The notes under the pieces are model-generated. The model had not been told where the DNA came from. It searched no databases and saw only the letters and a program-made list of their open reading frames with translations. This document shows, piece by piece, positions 1 through 8,048 of a stretch of DNA of 64,000 nt. This stretch comes from G958296245 sp965262055 (GTDB lineage: Bacteria; Chloroflexota; Dehalococcoidia; Lucifugimonadales; G958296245). Every line of letters starts with the position of its first letter. Position 1 is the stretch's first letter. The stretch is from contig CBDHEI010000002.1 of assembly GCA_965262055.1 (NCBI GenBank), forward strand, positions 3,038,001 through 3,102,000. Direction: 5' to 3'. The position numbers were made by a program, and so were the translations under genes.

Positions 1-321
1 GAGGCCGTAGGTCCGCTTCTCGTCGAGCATGAGGGCCAGCTCGGGGAACTTGATGATTCTCCAGCCGTCCCTAACGGCATCGAGCACAGTCTTGTAGGGC
101 CAGTCCTCGGGGTCCTCCGGCCCGTCCCACATCTCGCCGTTCTCGACGATCCTCATCCCCAACAGGTTCGAGCCGAGGGAGCTGCCTTCCGCTTGGAGGT
201 ACAGCAGGTCCTGAGGCTTGCCGGCTAGCTCCAGTATGCGCTGCAGGTCGTCTTCCGTGAGCACGCCGCGACGCAGGTCGTCGATGCACTTCTCGACCTG
301 GAGCCTCGCCCGCTCGTTCAT
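1..321 (-). CDS. Conserved hypothetical protein, 3' end cut by window edge
   Basis: An open frame of 107 codons begins at ATG (complement of 319-321) and runs off the left edge without a stop. The visible product is acidic and soluble, with no signal peptide or membrane segment; it has a helical N-terminal part (ERARLQVEKCIDDLRRG) and a later Trp/Pro-rich stretch (MWDGPEDPEDWPYK). It lies 41 bp downstream of the Gfo/Idh/MocA gene on the same strand, so the two are probably co-transcribed. I do not recognise the family. The protein-like composition and clean start support a real gene. Confidence 0.6.
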   Translation of the reverse strand, partial: MNERARLQVEKCIDDLRRGVLTEDDLQRILELAGKPQDLLYLQAEGSSLGSNLLGMRIVENGEMWDGPEDPEDWPYKTVLDAVRDGWRIIKFPELALMLDEKRTYGL

Positions 322-362
322 TGCTGGTGCCCTCTCTGAAGTCGTCCCGGTCACGCCCGAAT

Positions 363-1421
363 CTACAGCGGCAGGGGCACCTTCATGCCCGTCTGGGCGC
401 TTCGGGTGACCGCCTCGGTGAACTCCATGTACCGTACGCCCTCCTCGAAGGTCGTGTGGGTCACCTGCTCTACGCCCCGGATGGCGTTGATGAACTCCTC
501 CTCGACCCGCCACGTGCCTGCTTTCTCCGGGGGAATCTCGAGCCTCTGTAGCCCGGAATCGCCGCGCTTGCCGCCGTACAGCGCGCAGCCGGCATCGCCC
601 GCCTTCGGGCTCATTGTTATGTCGACCCGGAGGTTGCCCTCGGAGCCAAAGAGTGTCGCCTGGGCCGCCGGCATAAGGCCTACGACCTCGGTGAACCTGA
701 GATGCGCCACAGGGCCCGATGCCATCTCGCACAGGATGTCGACGTGGTCGGGGATGGTAGTCACTTTTCGGCGACCGCCGGCGTCGACGCGCCTGGGAAC
801 GTAGCTCCTGGTCTGGGCCGTGACAGACGTTGGGGGGCCCAGCCAGCGCATGAAGCACTCGGAGATGGCGCCCATGAGCATGATGTTGTAGCCGCTCATG
901 TCCCTGTCGTTGCGCCATGTGTAGGGGGCGGTGTGGTCCATGAAGCCCCCGTGGACGGCGAGGTCGGCGACGACCACGTCGCCGAGGTAGTCGTCGTTAA
1001 TCAGGTCGATGATGGTCTGGTCGACCTCGAAGGTGAAGTCTGCGGGGACGACCTGGGCGACGAGGTCCGGGTTCTCCAGGGAGGCGTCGAGCATCTCGTG
1101 CGCCTCGGCGGCGTTCATGGCCATGCGCGCCTCGGTGAGCACGTGCTTGCCGGCGTCGAGAGCGGCCAGCACCAGGGTGCGGTGCATGTAAGGCCAAGTT
1201 CCGATGCAGATGGCGTCCACATCGGGGTCGTCGATAACGTCCGCCCACGTGTCGCCCACGGCCGGTATCCCGAACTGGTCGGCGACGCGCTGGCCGGACT
1301 CGCGGCTCCGGTTCGCCACGGAGACCACCTCCACGCCGTCGATGGCCTGGAAGCCGGGGATGTGCATCAGCGTGGTGTTTATGCCAGCGCCAATGACGCC
1401 GATTCGGATTGTCTCGCTCAT
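363..1421 (-). CDS. Gfo/Idh/MocA family NAD(P)-dependent oxidoreductase
   Basis: A 352-residue cytoplasmic dehydrogenase. The N-terminal Rossmann domain shows the dinucleotide loop GVIGAGINT (residues 8-16) and an acidic/Asn turn after strand 2 (VSVANRSR). The C-terminal half has the beta-sheet substrate domain with the usual glycine/aromatic pattern. Family members oxidise or reduce sugars, inositols and related polyols. The signature EKP motif after strand 4, whose Lys is normally catalytic, is replaced by E97-A98-R99 (HVLTEARMAMN), so the chemistry may differ. The start ATG has AGGAG about 10 nt upstream. The substrate cannot be read from sequence; the nearby catabolic genes suggest sugar-acid or natural-product degradation. 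Confidence 0.9.
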   Translation of the reverse strand: MSETIRIGVIGAGINTTLMHIPGFQAIDGVEVVSVANRSRESGQRVADQFGIPAVGDTWADVIDDPDVDAICIGTWPYMHRTLVLAALDAGKHVLTEARMAMNAAEAHEMLDASLENPDLVAQVVPADFTFEVDQTIIDLINDDYLGDVVVADLAVHGGFMDHTAPYTWRNDRDMSGYNIMLMGAISECFMRWLGPPTSVTAQTRSYVPRRVDAGGRRKVTTIPDHVDILCEMASGPVAHLRFTEVVGLMPAAQATLFGSEGNLRVDITMSPKAGDAGCALYGGKRGDSGLQRLEIPPEKAGTWRVEEEFINAIRGVEQVTHTTFEEGVRYMEFTEAVTRSAQTGMKVPLPL

Positions 1422-1642
1422 GTGGGCCGGCTCCTAAGGGTCAGCGGTAGGACTCGCGGGACGGCACAGATTATAGGCCAGGCGCAGTTGGGAGTCCATA
1501 CGCCATCTTTTAGGTGTTGCCGTACCGCATTCGCCCCCACCCTAATCTTCCCCCGCTGCGGGCTGGGTAGGTGAATGTGCAGGTGGGGGATTTTGGGAGC
1601 ACTACCCATCGGTAAAGCCTCGTTCTGAATGTTCTAGGCGTT

Positions 1643-1732
1643 CTAAAAATAGGGCGCCGCTATGAGCCAACCGGCAATCCAAATAGACACAGCAATACCC
1701 CATGTGGCAACATGGCCGAATAGGCTAGGCAT
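1643..1732 (-). CDS. Candidate 29-residue single-span membrane peptide
   Basis: ATG at 1732 (minus) opens a 29-codon frame ending in TAG at 1643. A good Shine-Dalgarno (AAAGGA, 6 nt spacing) precedes it. The peptide has a short polar start (MPSLFGH) and then one hydrophobic segment rich in Trp, Ile and Ala (WGIAVSIWIAGWLIAAPYF), the size of one transmembrane helix. It sits alone between the oxidoreductase promoter region and the collagen-like lipoprotein, with a GC-rich hairpin 28 bp upstream. There is no family match from memory. The SD and composition are the only evidence, so treat it as a small-protein candidate. Confidence 0.4.
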   Translation of the reverse strand: MPSLFGHVATWGIAVSIWIAGWLIAAPYF

Positions 1733-1759
1733 GGTTTTTCCTTTCGGCTTAGGTTGTAC

Positions 1760-1789
1760 GAGCCGGGCGGGCGGTCACCCGCTCGGCTC
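1760..1789. repeat. 12-bp inverted repeat (hairpin)
   Basis: GAGCCGGGCGGG (1760-1771) pairs with CCCGCTCGGCTC (1778-1789) with one mismatch across a 6-nt loop. It is followed on the plus strand by an AT-rich but not T-only stretch. It lies just upstream of the 29-residue ORF on the minus strand, so it could be a terminator for upstream transcription or a 5' leader structure. Confidence 0.5.
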
Positions 1790-1926
1790 ATCTAAATCTT
1801 AGCACAAAAGCTCGTATTTAGCCCAGCTACAAAATTGACATCTGAGCGCATATCTGCTACCTGAGGTTGGGAATTGGCGATCTTGTCCAGAGTAGCCAAA
1901 CCATCTGTCCAGCAAGGGGGTTCCTC

Positions 1927-3240
1927 ATGTCGAAAACGCGCATTGGTTACTATCTGGTCGGACTGCTTCTACTCTTGGCCACTGCCGCCTGTTCAGGGGC
2001 GGAGGGGCCGTCGGGGGCGCAGGGAGAGCCCGGCCCACGCGGTGAGATGGGCACGCAGGGGGGGCAAGGAGTTCCAGGGCCTGTCGGCGATACAGGTGCT
2101 CAGGGGCCTCAAGGAGTTCCCGGTCCTGAAGGCCCGCAGGGAGAGCCCGGTCCCCGTGGAGAACAGGGTGCTCAGGGATCAGCAGGCCCCCGTGGGGCTA
2201 CTGGCGAGCCGGGACCGCAAGGCGAAACCGGCGCTCAGGGGCCAGCAGGGGCGCAAGGCCCCGCAGGGCCACAGGGAGGGGATGGCCAACGCGGAGATCA
2301 GGGTGTCCAAGGGCCAGCAGGCCCACGTGGGGAATCTGGCGCTCAGGGGCCGGAAGGCCCGCCGGGGGCTCAGGGTTCGCCGGGGGCGCCTGGCCCGCCT
2401 GGGCCTCCAGGCCCCCAAGGGCCTTCGGGTGAATCCGCAGCGCAAGGCGCACAGGGCGAGGCAGGCCCCGCAGGGCCTCCCGGCCCACGGGGCGACGAGG
2501 GAGAGACAGGTCCGCCGGGGCCTCCCGGCCCACAGGGTCCAAAGGGAGACAAGGGTGAGGAGGGTGGAATTTCGAATGCCATCCTCCAGAAGCAGAACCG
2601 GCTGATAGAGTCATTGGATGCACTGGAGAGAAGGGTCAAGGAGCTCAACGAGGAGCTCGATGCGATGGAGGAGCAGCGGGAGCCGCTCATCCCCATGCTG
2701 ACGACGGTCCCGCTGGCGTGCACGGGGAGCATGGAGCCATTGATCACCTGCCTCGACACTGTCACGCTGCTGACGAACTTCCACCCAGAGGACATCCCCG
2801 TGGGGGCTGTCATCGGCTATCGACACAACGGACGGCACATACTGCACCGTGTGGCTAGAATCGAGGTCGATTGGAAGGGTCGTAGGGTATTCTCCGCCCA
2901 AGGGGATAACAACCCGCTGCGGGATGAGGCCTTCATATTCGAGGACGAGATCGTGGGCTACGTCACCGCGATACAGAAGAATGTGCGTATGGAGAATGTC
3001 GACCTGCGGGACAGATATAACGCGGCCCTTGAACGCATGAGAACGGCCAGCGAGCACTACAGGGAGCTCCTCCGCCGACACTGCGGCGGGGGGGGCCTAG
3101 CGGATAACGTCTGCGACACCACGGACGCTATCTTCAGGGAGATCCTAGAGGCGCAGTCCGCCGCCAGACACTCCCTCTGCAAGTGGTACGAGCTATTCTA
3201 CGAGGCAGTGGGGGAGCGGTGGCATCCGTCCTACTGCTGA
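1927..3240 (+). CDS. Collagen-repeat lipoprotein with C-terminal signal-peptidase-I-like domain
   Basis: A 437-residue protein from ATG 1927 (AAGGGGG upstream); earlier in-frame codons lack an SD. Residues 1-22 form a lipoprotein signal ending in ATAAC (lipid Cys22). Residues about 24-213 are nearly uninterrupted Gly-X-Y collagen triplets, many with Pro. About 214-258 is a coiled-coil-like helix. About 259-355 resembles a signal peptidase of the S26B (archaeal/ER/SipW) type: box with TGSMEP (Ser nucleophile candidate), HILHRV (His general-base candidate) and GDNNPLRD (Asp). The C-terminus is helical and Cys-containing. It would be membrane-anchored and extracytoplasmic. The function is unknown; processing of surface proteins is an inference from the domain. 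A strong terminator follows. Confidence 0.8.
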   Translation: MSKTRIGYYLVGLLLLLATAACSGAEGPSGAQGEPGPRGEMGTQGGQGVPGPVGDTGAQGPQGVPGPEGPQGEPGPRGEQGAQGSAGPRGATGEPGPQGETGAQGPAGAQGPAGPQGGDGQRGDQGVQGPAGPRGESGAQGPEGPPGAQGSPGAPGPPGPPGPQGPSGESAAQGAQGEAGPAGPPGPRGDEGETGPPGPPGPQGPKGDKGEEGGISNAILQKQNRLIESLDALERRVKELNEELDAMEEQREPLIPMLTTVPLACTGSMEPLITCLDTVTLLTNFHPEDIPVGAVIGYRHNGRHILHRVARIEVDWKGRRVFSAQGDNNPLRDEAFIFEDEIVGYVTAIQKNVRMENVDLRDRYNAALERMRTASEHYRELLRRHCGGGGLADNVCDTTDAIFREILEAQSAARHSLCKWYELFYEAVGERWHPSYC

Positions 3241-3265
3241 CCCCCCACCAACTACCCCATCCAGC

Positions 3266-3308
3266 AACCGGCCCCCAGGGGAAGTCCCTTGGGGGCCGGT
3301 TCTTTCTC
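3266..3308 (+). terminator. Intrinsic terminator
   Basis: AACCGGCCCCCAGGG (3266-3280) pairs with CCCTTGGGGGCCGGTT (3286-3301) over a 5-nt loop, followed by a T-rich tail (CTTTCT). It lies 26 bp after the stop of the collagen-like gene. Confidence 0.85.
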
Positions 3309-3416
3309 AACAACACCAATCCCCATCACTCGAATCGACACAGTGACGGTGACCCCTACCACTTCCCCTTGGGAACGACTTTTGCATCAACCCCGACTTT
3401 TGGTGCAAAGCCCTTA

Positions 3417-3921
3417 TTGTCCGTTTTTGTCGTCTTCGTGTCCCCCGCCAGTGTGGTGAAACCGCATTGAAGACAAGGCGACTCCCTAGAGCGCTCTCCT
3501 CTTGGCAAGATCGTGGTTGTACCCTCCCTCAGTTTGGTGCCGGTGATAACCAGCCGATACGATCCACCACTCCCTCGAACAACCGTCGAGGAACCGACAC
3601 CTCGGATAACTGGAATATCAATCGCCGGGAGTGCCGCACCAGACGGCCTCCCATCTTGATCAGCTTGACCTGCACGCTCCGCAGCGACCAGTGCTTGACC
3701 GCCTTGGGCAGGCATAACCGGCGAAGGAAGTTTCCAAGGTTGTACGCCAGGACGAACAGAGACAGACGCACCCGGTTGGCCACGAACCGATGGCACGACA
3801 GCCGAGTCCAGTTCAGCGCGTACTTCCCCTCCTTGATCCACTGCTCGGCTGTCCCGCGTCCATTGTAGAATCGCACCACTTCCTCGGGACCAGCCGTCAT
3901 GTTCGTGACGATGAAGCCCAC
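3417..3921 (-). pseudogene. Truncated IS1380-family insertion sequence (transposase C-terminal remnant)
   Basis: From about 3417 to 3921 the DNA closely matches the end of the intact IS at about 31.94-33.4 kb, including its non-coding tail. The minus-strand frame (stop at 3529) encodes the last roughly 130 residues of the transposase, with the same VGFIV-MTAGPE and YNGRGTAEQWIKEGKYAL blocks. Homology stops abruptly at CCCACCCGA (about 3921), after which unrelated sequence begins. No start codon or DDE catalytic core remains, so it is inert. It shows this IS family has moved in the genome before. Confidence 0.85.
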
Positions 3922-3987
3922 CCGATTGATTCCTGGTGATATTAGGCAAGCCATAAACACAACAGAGGCTTTGCCCCGAGAAGCCCA

Positions 3988-4125
3988 ATGACACCCTTGC
4001 CAAAAAGGTTAGCGGCATTGAAAGGCATGGCAATCACAGCACTAGCGATGTACGCCCTAGGCGGATTCTCGGCCGTCCTGGATATCCTCCGGCAAATGCT
4101 CGCATTTTGGAGCAGCGTCGATTAA
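3988..4125 (+). CDS. Candidate 45-residue hydrophobic small protein
   Basis: ATG 3988 to TAA 4125 encodes 45 residues: a basic N-terminus (TPLPKRLAALKG) followed by a hydrophobic stretch (AITALAMYALGGFSAVLDI), giving one possible membrane helix. Only a weak purine-rich SD (GAGAAG) precedes it. It begins 66 bp beyond the broken end of the IS remnant. I do not recognise a family; it may be the tail of a gene cut by the IS event. Confidence 0.25.
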   Translation: MTPLPKRLAALKGMAITALAMYALGGFSAVLDILRQMLAFWSSVD

Positions 4126-5124
4126 ATACTCAACCCTCCAAACCCTATACATGATGTACAAGAAGATGGGTGGGTAGACCGGGACACGAAGCTACTAATT
4201 GCATGGCATGTCGGGGGTCGCGGTGTGGAGGACGCTTCTAAGTTTACGCTTGACCTAGCCTCCAGGATAAAAGACAGAGTCCAGTTGAGCACCGTGGCGG
4301 CAAGTCGGGCATAGGAATAAAGCGAAGAACATCGAAAGCAAGGCAGCGCCCACCCATCCATCTCCTTGACACACTCACGAACGCCTGTGCTATACTCCTC
4401 CCGAGCGCGAGCTTCAGCCATCTCCCAACCGGCCAATCCGCTCCAGGCCAAAGGGACATGGCGCCGGACCCGCGGGCACAAGGTCGAGGATTGACCCCCC
4501 CGCGCTGGACGCGCGCCAGGGATGTGGCGCTGATTGTGACGCTGCCGCGGGCCGTCCGGCCCCGGAAAGCCGGACCCACACCTTGACAACCGAATAAGTG
4601 GCGCCGCCTAGCACCGCACGGCGGGATGCCCCTGGCATTCCCGATGCCATTACCCTCGCTCCCATTCGATCTCGGGTACGGTCGTAGCATAGCGGCAGGC
4701 AGTCTGCCTGCCGGCCTCGCTCCCTCCGAGGATCGGACAGCGTTGCAGCGTACAGGGGACAGGTAAGCTCCGCTGAGCGCATCCCGCTCTATGTCGTAGT
4801 AGCTCTCGTTGTGCGGACGGTCTGCTGAAATGCGGGCCTACACGAAAGGCGCATCCACCCCCGGCAGCTCGACGGGTCCCGGGGGGCCATGGATCCGGGC
4901 GGCGCTCAACCCCAACCCTTCGACACACCCCAGCCGGGTGAGGGTGAATACCTACCCCTGTCAGCCCGCGGCGGGGGAAGGGACCGGAAGGCGTCTGGCA
5001 CAAGAATGCGCAACCGGAGCGGCCACTCCAAGGGGTCTGACGAGTCCGGTCCGCCGACGGCAGGCAGGTCGCCCTTCTCAACTTGGTCCGGCCTCTGGCT
5101 CCTCCGCGGGGGATGATGGGGCTG
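4126..5124. other. About 1 kb without a convincing gene
   Basis: Several long open frames occur on the minus strand, but their translations are Arg/Pro/Gly/Cys-rich, lack SD sites and resemble no family. The only clear structure is a perfect hairpin at 4693-4713 (CGGCAGGCA, 3-nt loop, TGCCTGCCG). A short protein-like run (ESYYDIERDALSGAY, minus strand near 4770-4815) may be debris of a decayed gene. Confidence 0.5.
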
Positions 5125-5922
5125 CTATGGGTTGGAGGGGTCGAGCTCGGGTTCGAAGAGCGTGGGGCGGTTGAATGAGTGAGGGGCCGAGGGTGGGATG
5201 AACAGCAGCTTTTGGCGCTCGGTGAGCTCGACGGTCGTTGGGGGTACCGCCTGGTGACGGGAGTACGCCTGGTGCGACGGCCCCATGCTGAAGAACAGGG
5301 TCCTTCGCTGGTGGGCGCCGCGCCAGGGGGCCGTTCCGTGCAGGACGGCCTCGGTAAAGATCGATACGGAGCCTGCTTTTACCTCTGGCACCGTGATGCC
5401 GTAGCCCTCGGTTGCTTCCTTGAGCTCCTGCGGCAGTTCGAAGTTGGACTTGTGGCTGCCGGGCAGGGCCATGAAACCGCCGAGCTCGCCGCCGGAGTCG
5501 GTCAGGTTCCACGCCACGTTGGTCAGGCCGCTGCGTATCTTTCCATCCCGCACGTAGTAGTAGTCGGTCTGTACGAAGGGCACGACGCCGCCATGCAAGG
5601 GGAGGGCCGCCGCGCCCGCGTTGGCCCACGCACCCCAGAAGTGGTCGATTCGGAAACCGTCTCCCAGCATCAGCCTCAGCACTGGCATGACCTTTGGATG
5701 GGCGAGCACCCGAGTGAAGGCCTGACCCCATTCGAGGAACCCGGCGCCCTCTTCTCCCGCGCCGCCGCCGGGGAGCCTCCCGGCAGTTTCCCGGGTCGAC
5801 GTGAGACCGCTCTCGTCGATGAGACGATTCAGCTCTGAGACCTCCTGGCAGGTCAATACGTCGTCGATGACCAGGGAGCCGTGAAGATCGAACAGGTAAT
5901 TTTGGACGTTCAAGCTGGTCAC
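5125..5922 (-). CDS. Phytanoyl-CoA dioxygenase (PhyH) family Fe(II)/2-oxoglutarate oxygenase
   Basis: A 265-residue cytoplasmic protein with the PhyH double-stranded beta-helix pattern. The proximal iron His lies in LPLHGG (H110), the distal His in AVLHGTAPW (H195), and the 2-oxoglutarate-binding Arg is in HQRRTLFF (R206/R207). Family members hydroxylate small molecules using O2 and 2-oxoglutarate. The carboxylate position of the usual H-x-D motif is Gly112, not Asp/Glu, which is unusual (see findings). It is divergent from the enolase-superfamily gene across a 160-bp promoter region. The substrate is unknown. Confidence 0.85.
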   Translation of the reverse strand: MTSLNVQNYLFDLHGSLVIDDVLTCQEVSELNRLIDESGLTSTRETAGRLPGGGAGEEGAGFLEWGQAFTRVLAHPKVMPVLRLMLGDGFRIDHFWGAWANAGAAALPLHGGVVPFVQTDYYYVRDGKIRSGLTNVAWNLTDSGGELGGFMALPGSHKSNFELPQELKEATEGYGITVPEVKAGSVSIFTEAVLHGTAPWRGAHQRRTLFFSMGPSHQAYSRHQAVPPTTVELTERQKLLFIPPSAPHSFNRPTLFEPELDPSNP

Positions 5923-6014
5923 GGGGCTCCTCCTGCGAAGCTATAGCGGCTGTTTAGCCTCGGCAGGTTTAGGATACTCCTGAGGCTGCGACACCTCAAC
6001 GAGGGAGAGGGTGC

Positions 6015-6043
6015 GTTAGCAGCGGATGAGACGGTGCTATAAT
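6015..6043 (+). promoter_or_regulatory. Candidate sigma-70 promoter for the dehydratase gene
   Basis: A perfect TATAAT lies at 6038-6043 with a weak -35 (GTTAGC, 6015-6020) at 17 bp spacing, 39 bp upstream of the TTG start of the enolase-superfamily gene. Confidence 0.45.
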
Positions 6044-6082
6044 CCGTAGCGGCTGGGCTACTCGCCCAGTAGGAGTCTCGCG

Positions 6083-7243
6083 TTGAAGATCACCGACTTG
6101 AAGATATGGGTGACGATGCCCGGAGAAGGGCGCACCTACGTCTTCCTGCGAATCGACACCGACGAGGGAGTCAGCGGGGCAGGGGAGGCTACCAGCTCTG
6201 GCGGGGGCGGCAGCATAGTGGTCGGCAACATGGCGCGGCTGCTCAGGGACTCGACGGTATCCCAGGACTTCCGCGACTCTCTGATAGGCGAGGACCCGGA
6301 GCGCATCGACGACATATGGCACAAGCTCTACCGCAGGTTCACCGGCGGTGGGGGACGAGGCGGCTTCGTGACTACACTGCTCAGTGGCATCGACATCGCG
6401 CTGTGGGACATCAAGGGCAAGGTGATGGGGAGGCCCATTTACGAGCTGTTCGGCGGGCCGGTCTGGGACGACGTGCCGCTCTACACCCATGTCAACGGCG
6501 GCGACCCCGCAGTGGCCGCACAGGAGGCGAGGGACCGGGTCGCGGAGGGGTACACCGCCCTGAAGACTGACCCGTTCATGCACGAGATGCGCCCTTACCA
6601 CCGTCGCTACAGGAGCGGGGCCATCTCCGCTGCCGGGGCGGCCCTTGGCGTAGATACGATAGCCGCTATTCGAGAGGCTGTCGGGCCCGAGGTGGAGGTG
6701 TTGGTCGACGCTCACGGCAACTTCAACGTGCCCACCGCCATCGACTTGGCCAGGCGACTGGAGCCTTACGACATCACCTGGTTCGAGGAGCCGGTGCAGC
6801 CGGACAGCCTCGACGCGCTGCGGCACGTCAAGGAGAACGTAGGGGTCCCCATCTGCGTCGGCGAGCGACTCTACACGCGCTGGGACTTCGCCCCCGTGCT
6901 TTCCGAGCGGCTGGCGGAGTACATCATGCCGGACGTCGTCTGGACGGGTGGCATCAGCGAGTTGCGAAAGATCGCCAACCTGGCGGAGGTCTACTACGTC
7001 CCCGTGAGCCCCCACGACGCGTCAGGGCCGATTAACATCCTGGCGGGCGCACACACGATGATGACGGTCCCCAACTTCTACCGCGTGGAGATCGCGAGCG
7101 GGGTGCTGGACCTGTACGCCGAGATGGTGTCGCCCCGGTTGGACATCAGGGACGGGGTCCTGCACCTGTCGGACAGGCCGGGGCTCGGCATCGAGTTGAA
7201 CACCGACTACCTAGACGCCAACTCGGACCCGGACTGGGCGTGA
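6083..7243 (+). CDS. Mandelate racemase/galactonate-dehydratase-type enolase superfamily protein
   Basis: A 386-residue enzyme starting at TTG 6083 (AGGAG nearby). It has the N-terminal capping domain (about 1-125) and the (beta/alpha)-barrel. Metal-ligand and acid/base positions are D209 and H211 (LVDAHGNF), E235 (WFEEPVQP), E261 (VGERLYT) and H311 (SPHDASGP). The spacing 26-26-50 matches that which I recall for E. coli D-galactonate dehydratase (183/209/235/285). Family chemistry is Mg-dependent dehydration of sugar acids. The exact substrate (gluconate, mannonate or galactonate type) is not decided. It is followed after 9 bp by a DUF971 gene, probably in one operon. Confidence 0.92.
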   Translation: MKITDLKIWVTMPGEGRTYVFLRIDTDEGVSGAGEATSSGGGGSIVVGNMARLLRDSTVSQDFRDSLIGEDPERIDDIWHKLYRRFTGGGGRGGFVTTLLSGIDIALWDIKGKVMGRPIYELFGGPVWDDVPLYTHVNGGDPAVAAQEARDRVAEGYTALKTDPFMHEMRPYHRRYRSGAISAAGAALGVDTIAAIREAVGPEVEVLVDAHGNFNVPTAIDLARRLEPYDITWFEEPVQPDSLDALRHVKENVGVPICVGERLYTRWDFAPVLSERLAEYIMPDVVWTGGISELRKIANLAEVYYVPVSPHDASGPINILAGAHTMMTVPNFYRVEIASGVLDLYAEMVSPRLDIRDGVLHLSDRPGLGIELNTDYLDANSDPDWA

Positions 7244-7252
7244 GGCCGCAGG

Positions 7253-7591
7253 ATGAGTGAAACGGGCAGGGCGGACATAGCCTCGGCGCTGGAGGTCTCG
7301 GACGACGGCGTCATAAGAGTGGTGTGGGGCGACGGGCACCGGAGCGAGTACGACCCGAAGTACCTGCGGGTGAGCTGCGCCTGCGCCGAGTGCATAGAGG
7401 AATGGAGCCGGCGGCAGCTGCTGGACCCGGTCACGGTGCCGGCGGATATCCGCGCCGAGGACTACCTGATGGTGGGCCGGTATGCGGTGCAGTTCCTATG
7501 GAGCGACGGCCACTACACCGGCATATATCCATTCAAGATGCTTCGCGCCCTGTGCAGGTGCGACGAGTGCGGGGAAGCCAAGGGGACGTGA
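7253..7591 (+). CDS. DUF971 / gamma-butyrobetaine hydroxylase N-terminal-like protein
   Basis: A 112-residue protein made almost only of the DUF971 fold: two WxDGH motifs (VVWGDGHRSEY and LWSDGHYTGIY), the CACAEC cysteine cluster and a C-terminal LCRCDECG. Family members stand alone or precede oxygenases or Mrp-type Fe-S proteins; the cysteines suggest metal binding. Its role is unproven. It sits 9 bp after the dehydratase and convergent with the next gene, so it is the end of a two-gene operon. Confidence 0.85.
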   Translation: MSETGRADIASALEVSDDGVIRVVWGDGHRSEYDPKYLRVSCACAECIEEWSRRQLLDPVTVPADIRAEDYLMVGRYAVQFLWSDGHYTGIYPFKMLRALCRCDECGEAKGT

Positions 7592-7612
7592 CAGGCGGAG
7601 TCTGCGTGGCCT

Positions 7613-7978
7613 TCAGAGCTTCACCACCTTGCCGGTATGGGAGAGTCTGGTATTTACCAGGGTCTTCGCGTCGTTGTTGCGGGCCACCTCGTGGCAGGCG
7701 CGCACGCCGGCAGGCCCCAACCGCAAGATAGTCCCCAAGGCGATGTAGGCGACGTCCACCGCCTCCATGATGGCGTTTTCGATCTCGGCCCGGTTAATCG
7801 CGCGGGCGTGCTCGCCCGTCTCCTCGGACAGCAGAACAAGACGCTGCTTCATGGCTTCCAGCACCTCATCCAGATTCGAAGTGTCCACGCTGCCTATGCC
7901 GAACCTCTCGTGGAACGAATAAACGCTCTCACTGATGGCGCGGACCCCGTCGATGAAGCTCTCACGGTCGTCTGTCAT
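7613..7978 (-). CDS. MazG-like nucleotide pyrophosphohydrolase family protein
   Basis: A 121-residue all-helical protein, started at the ATG complementary to 7976-7978 because GGAGG lies just upstream; an upstream in-frame ATG has no SD. The stretch RLVLLSEETGEHARAINR followed by ENAIMEAVDVAYIALGTI has the E-x-x-E...E-x-x-D arrangement of MazG/dUTPase-type metal sites. Members hydrolyse (d)NTPs or are uncharacterised house-cleaning enzymes. Assignment is at superfamily level only. Confidence 0.65.
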   Translation of the reverse strand: MTDDRESFIDGVRAISESVYSFHERFGIGSVDTSNLDEVLEAMKQRLVLLSEETGEHARAINRAEIENAIMEAVDVAYIALGTILRLGPAGVRACHEVARNNDAKTLVNTRLSHTGKVVKL

Positions 7979-8048
7979 CTCGCCTCCTCGTTTGCCTACG
8001 CGTTGCTGGGGGGCCGGCAGCAGTATGCAGCCCACCCGTTCTCCGGCC

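Noticed and set aside
2179..2813. Long minus-strand frames opposite the collagen repeats
   Set aside because: They mirror the Gly-X-Y codon pattern (Pro/Ala/Arg-rich), have no SD and follow the coding strand's third-base bias.
4244..5081. Overlapping minus-strand frames of 120-150 codons
   Set aside because: Arg/Cys/Pro-rich with no SD, no family pattern and mutual overlap; no RNase P, tmRNA or SRP motifs were seen either.
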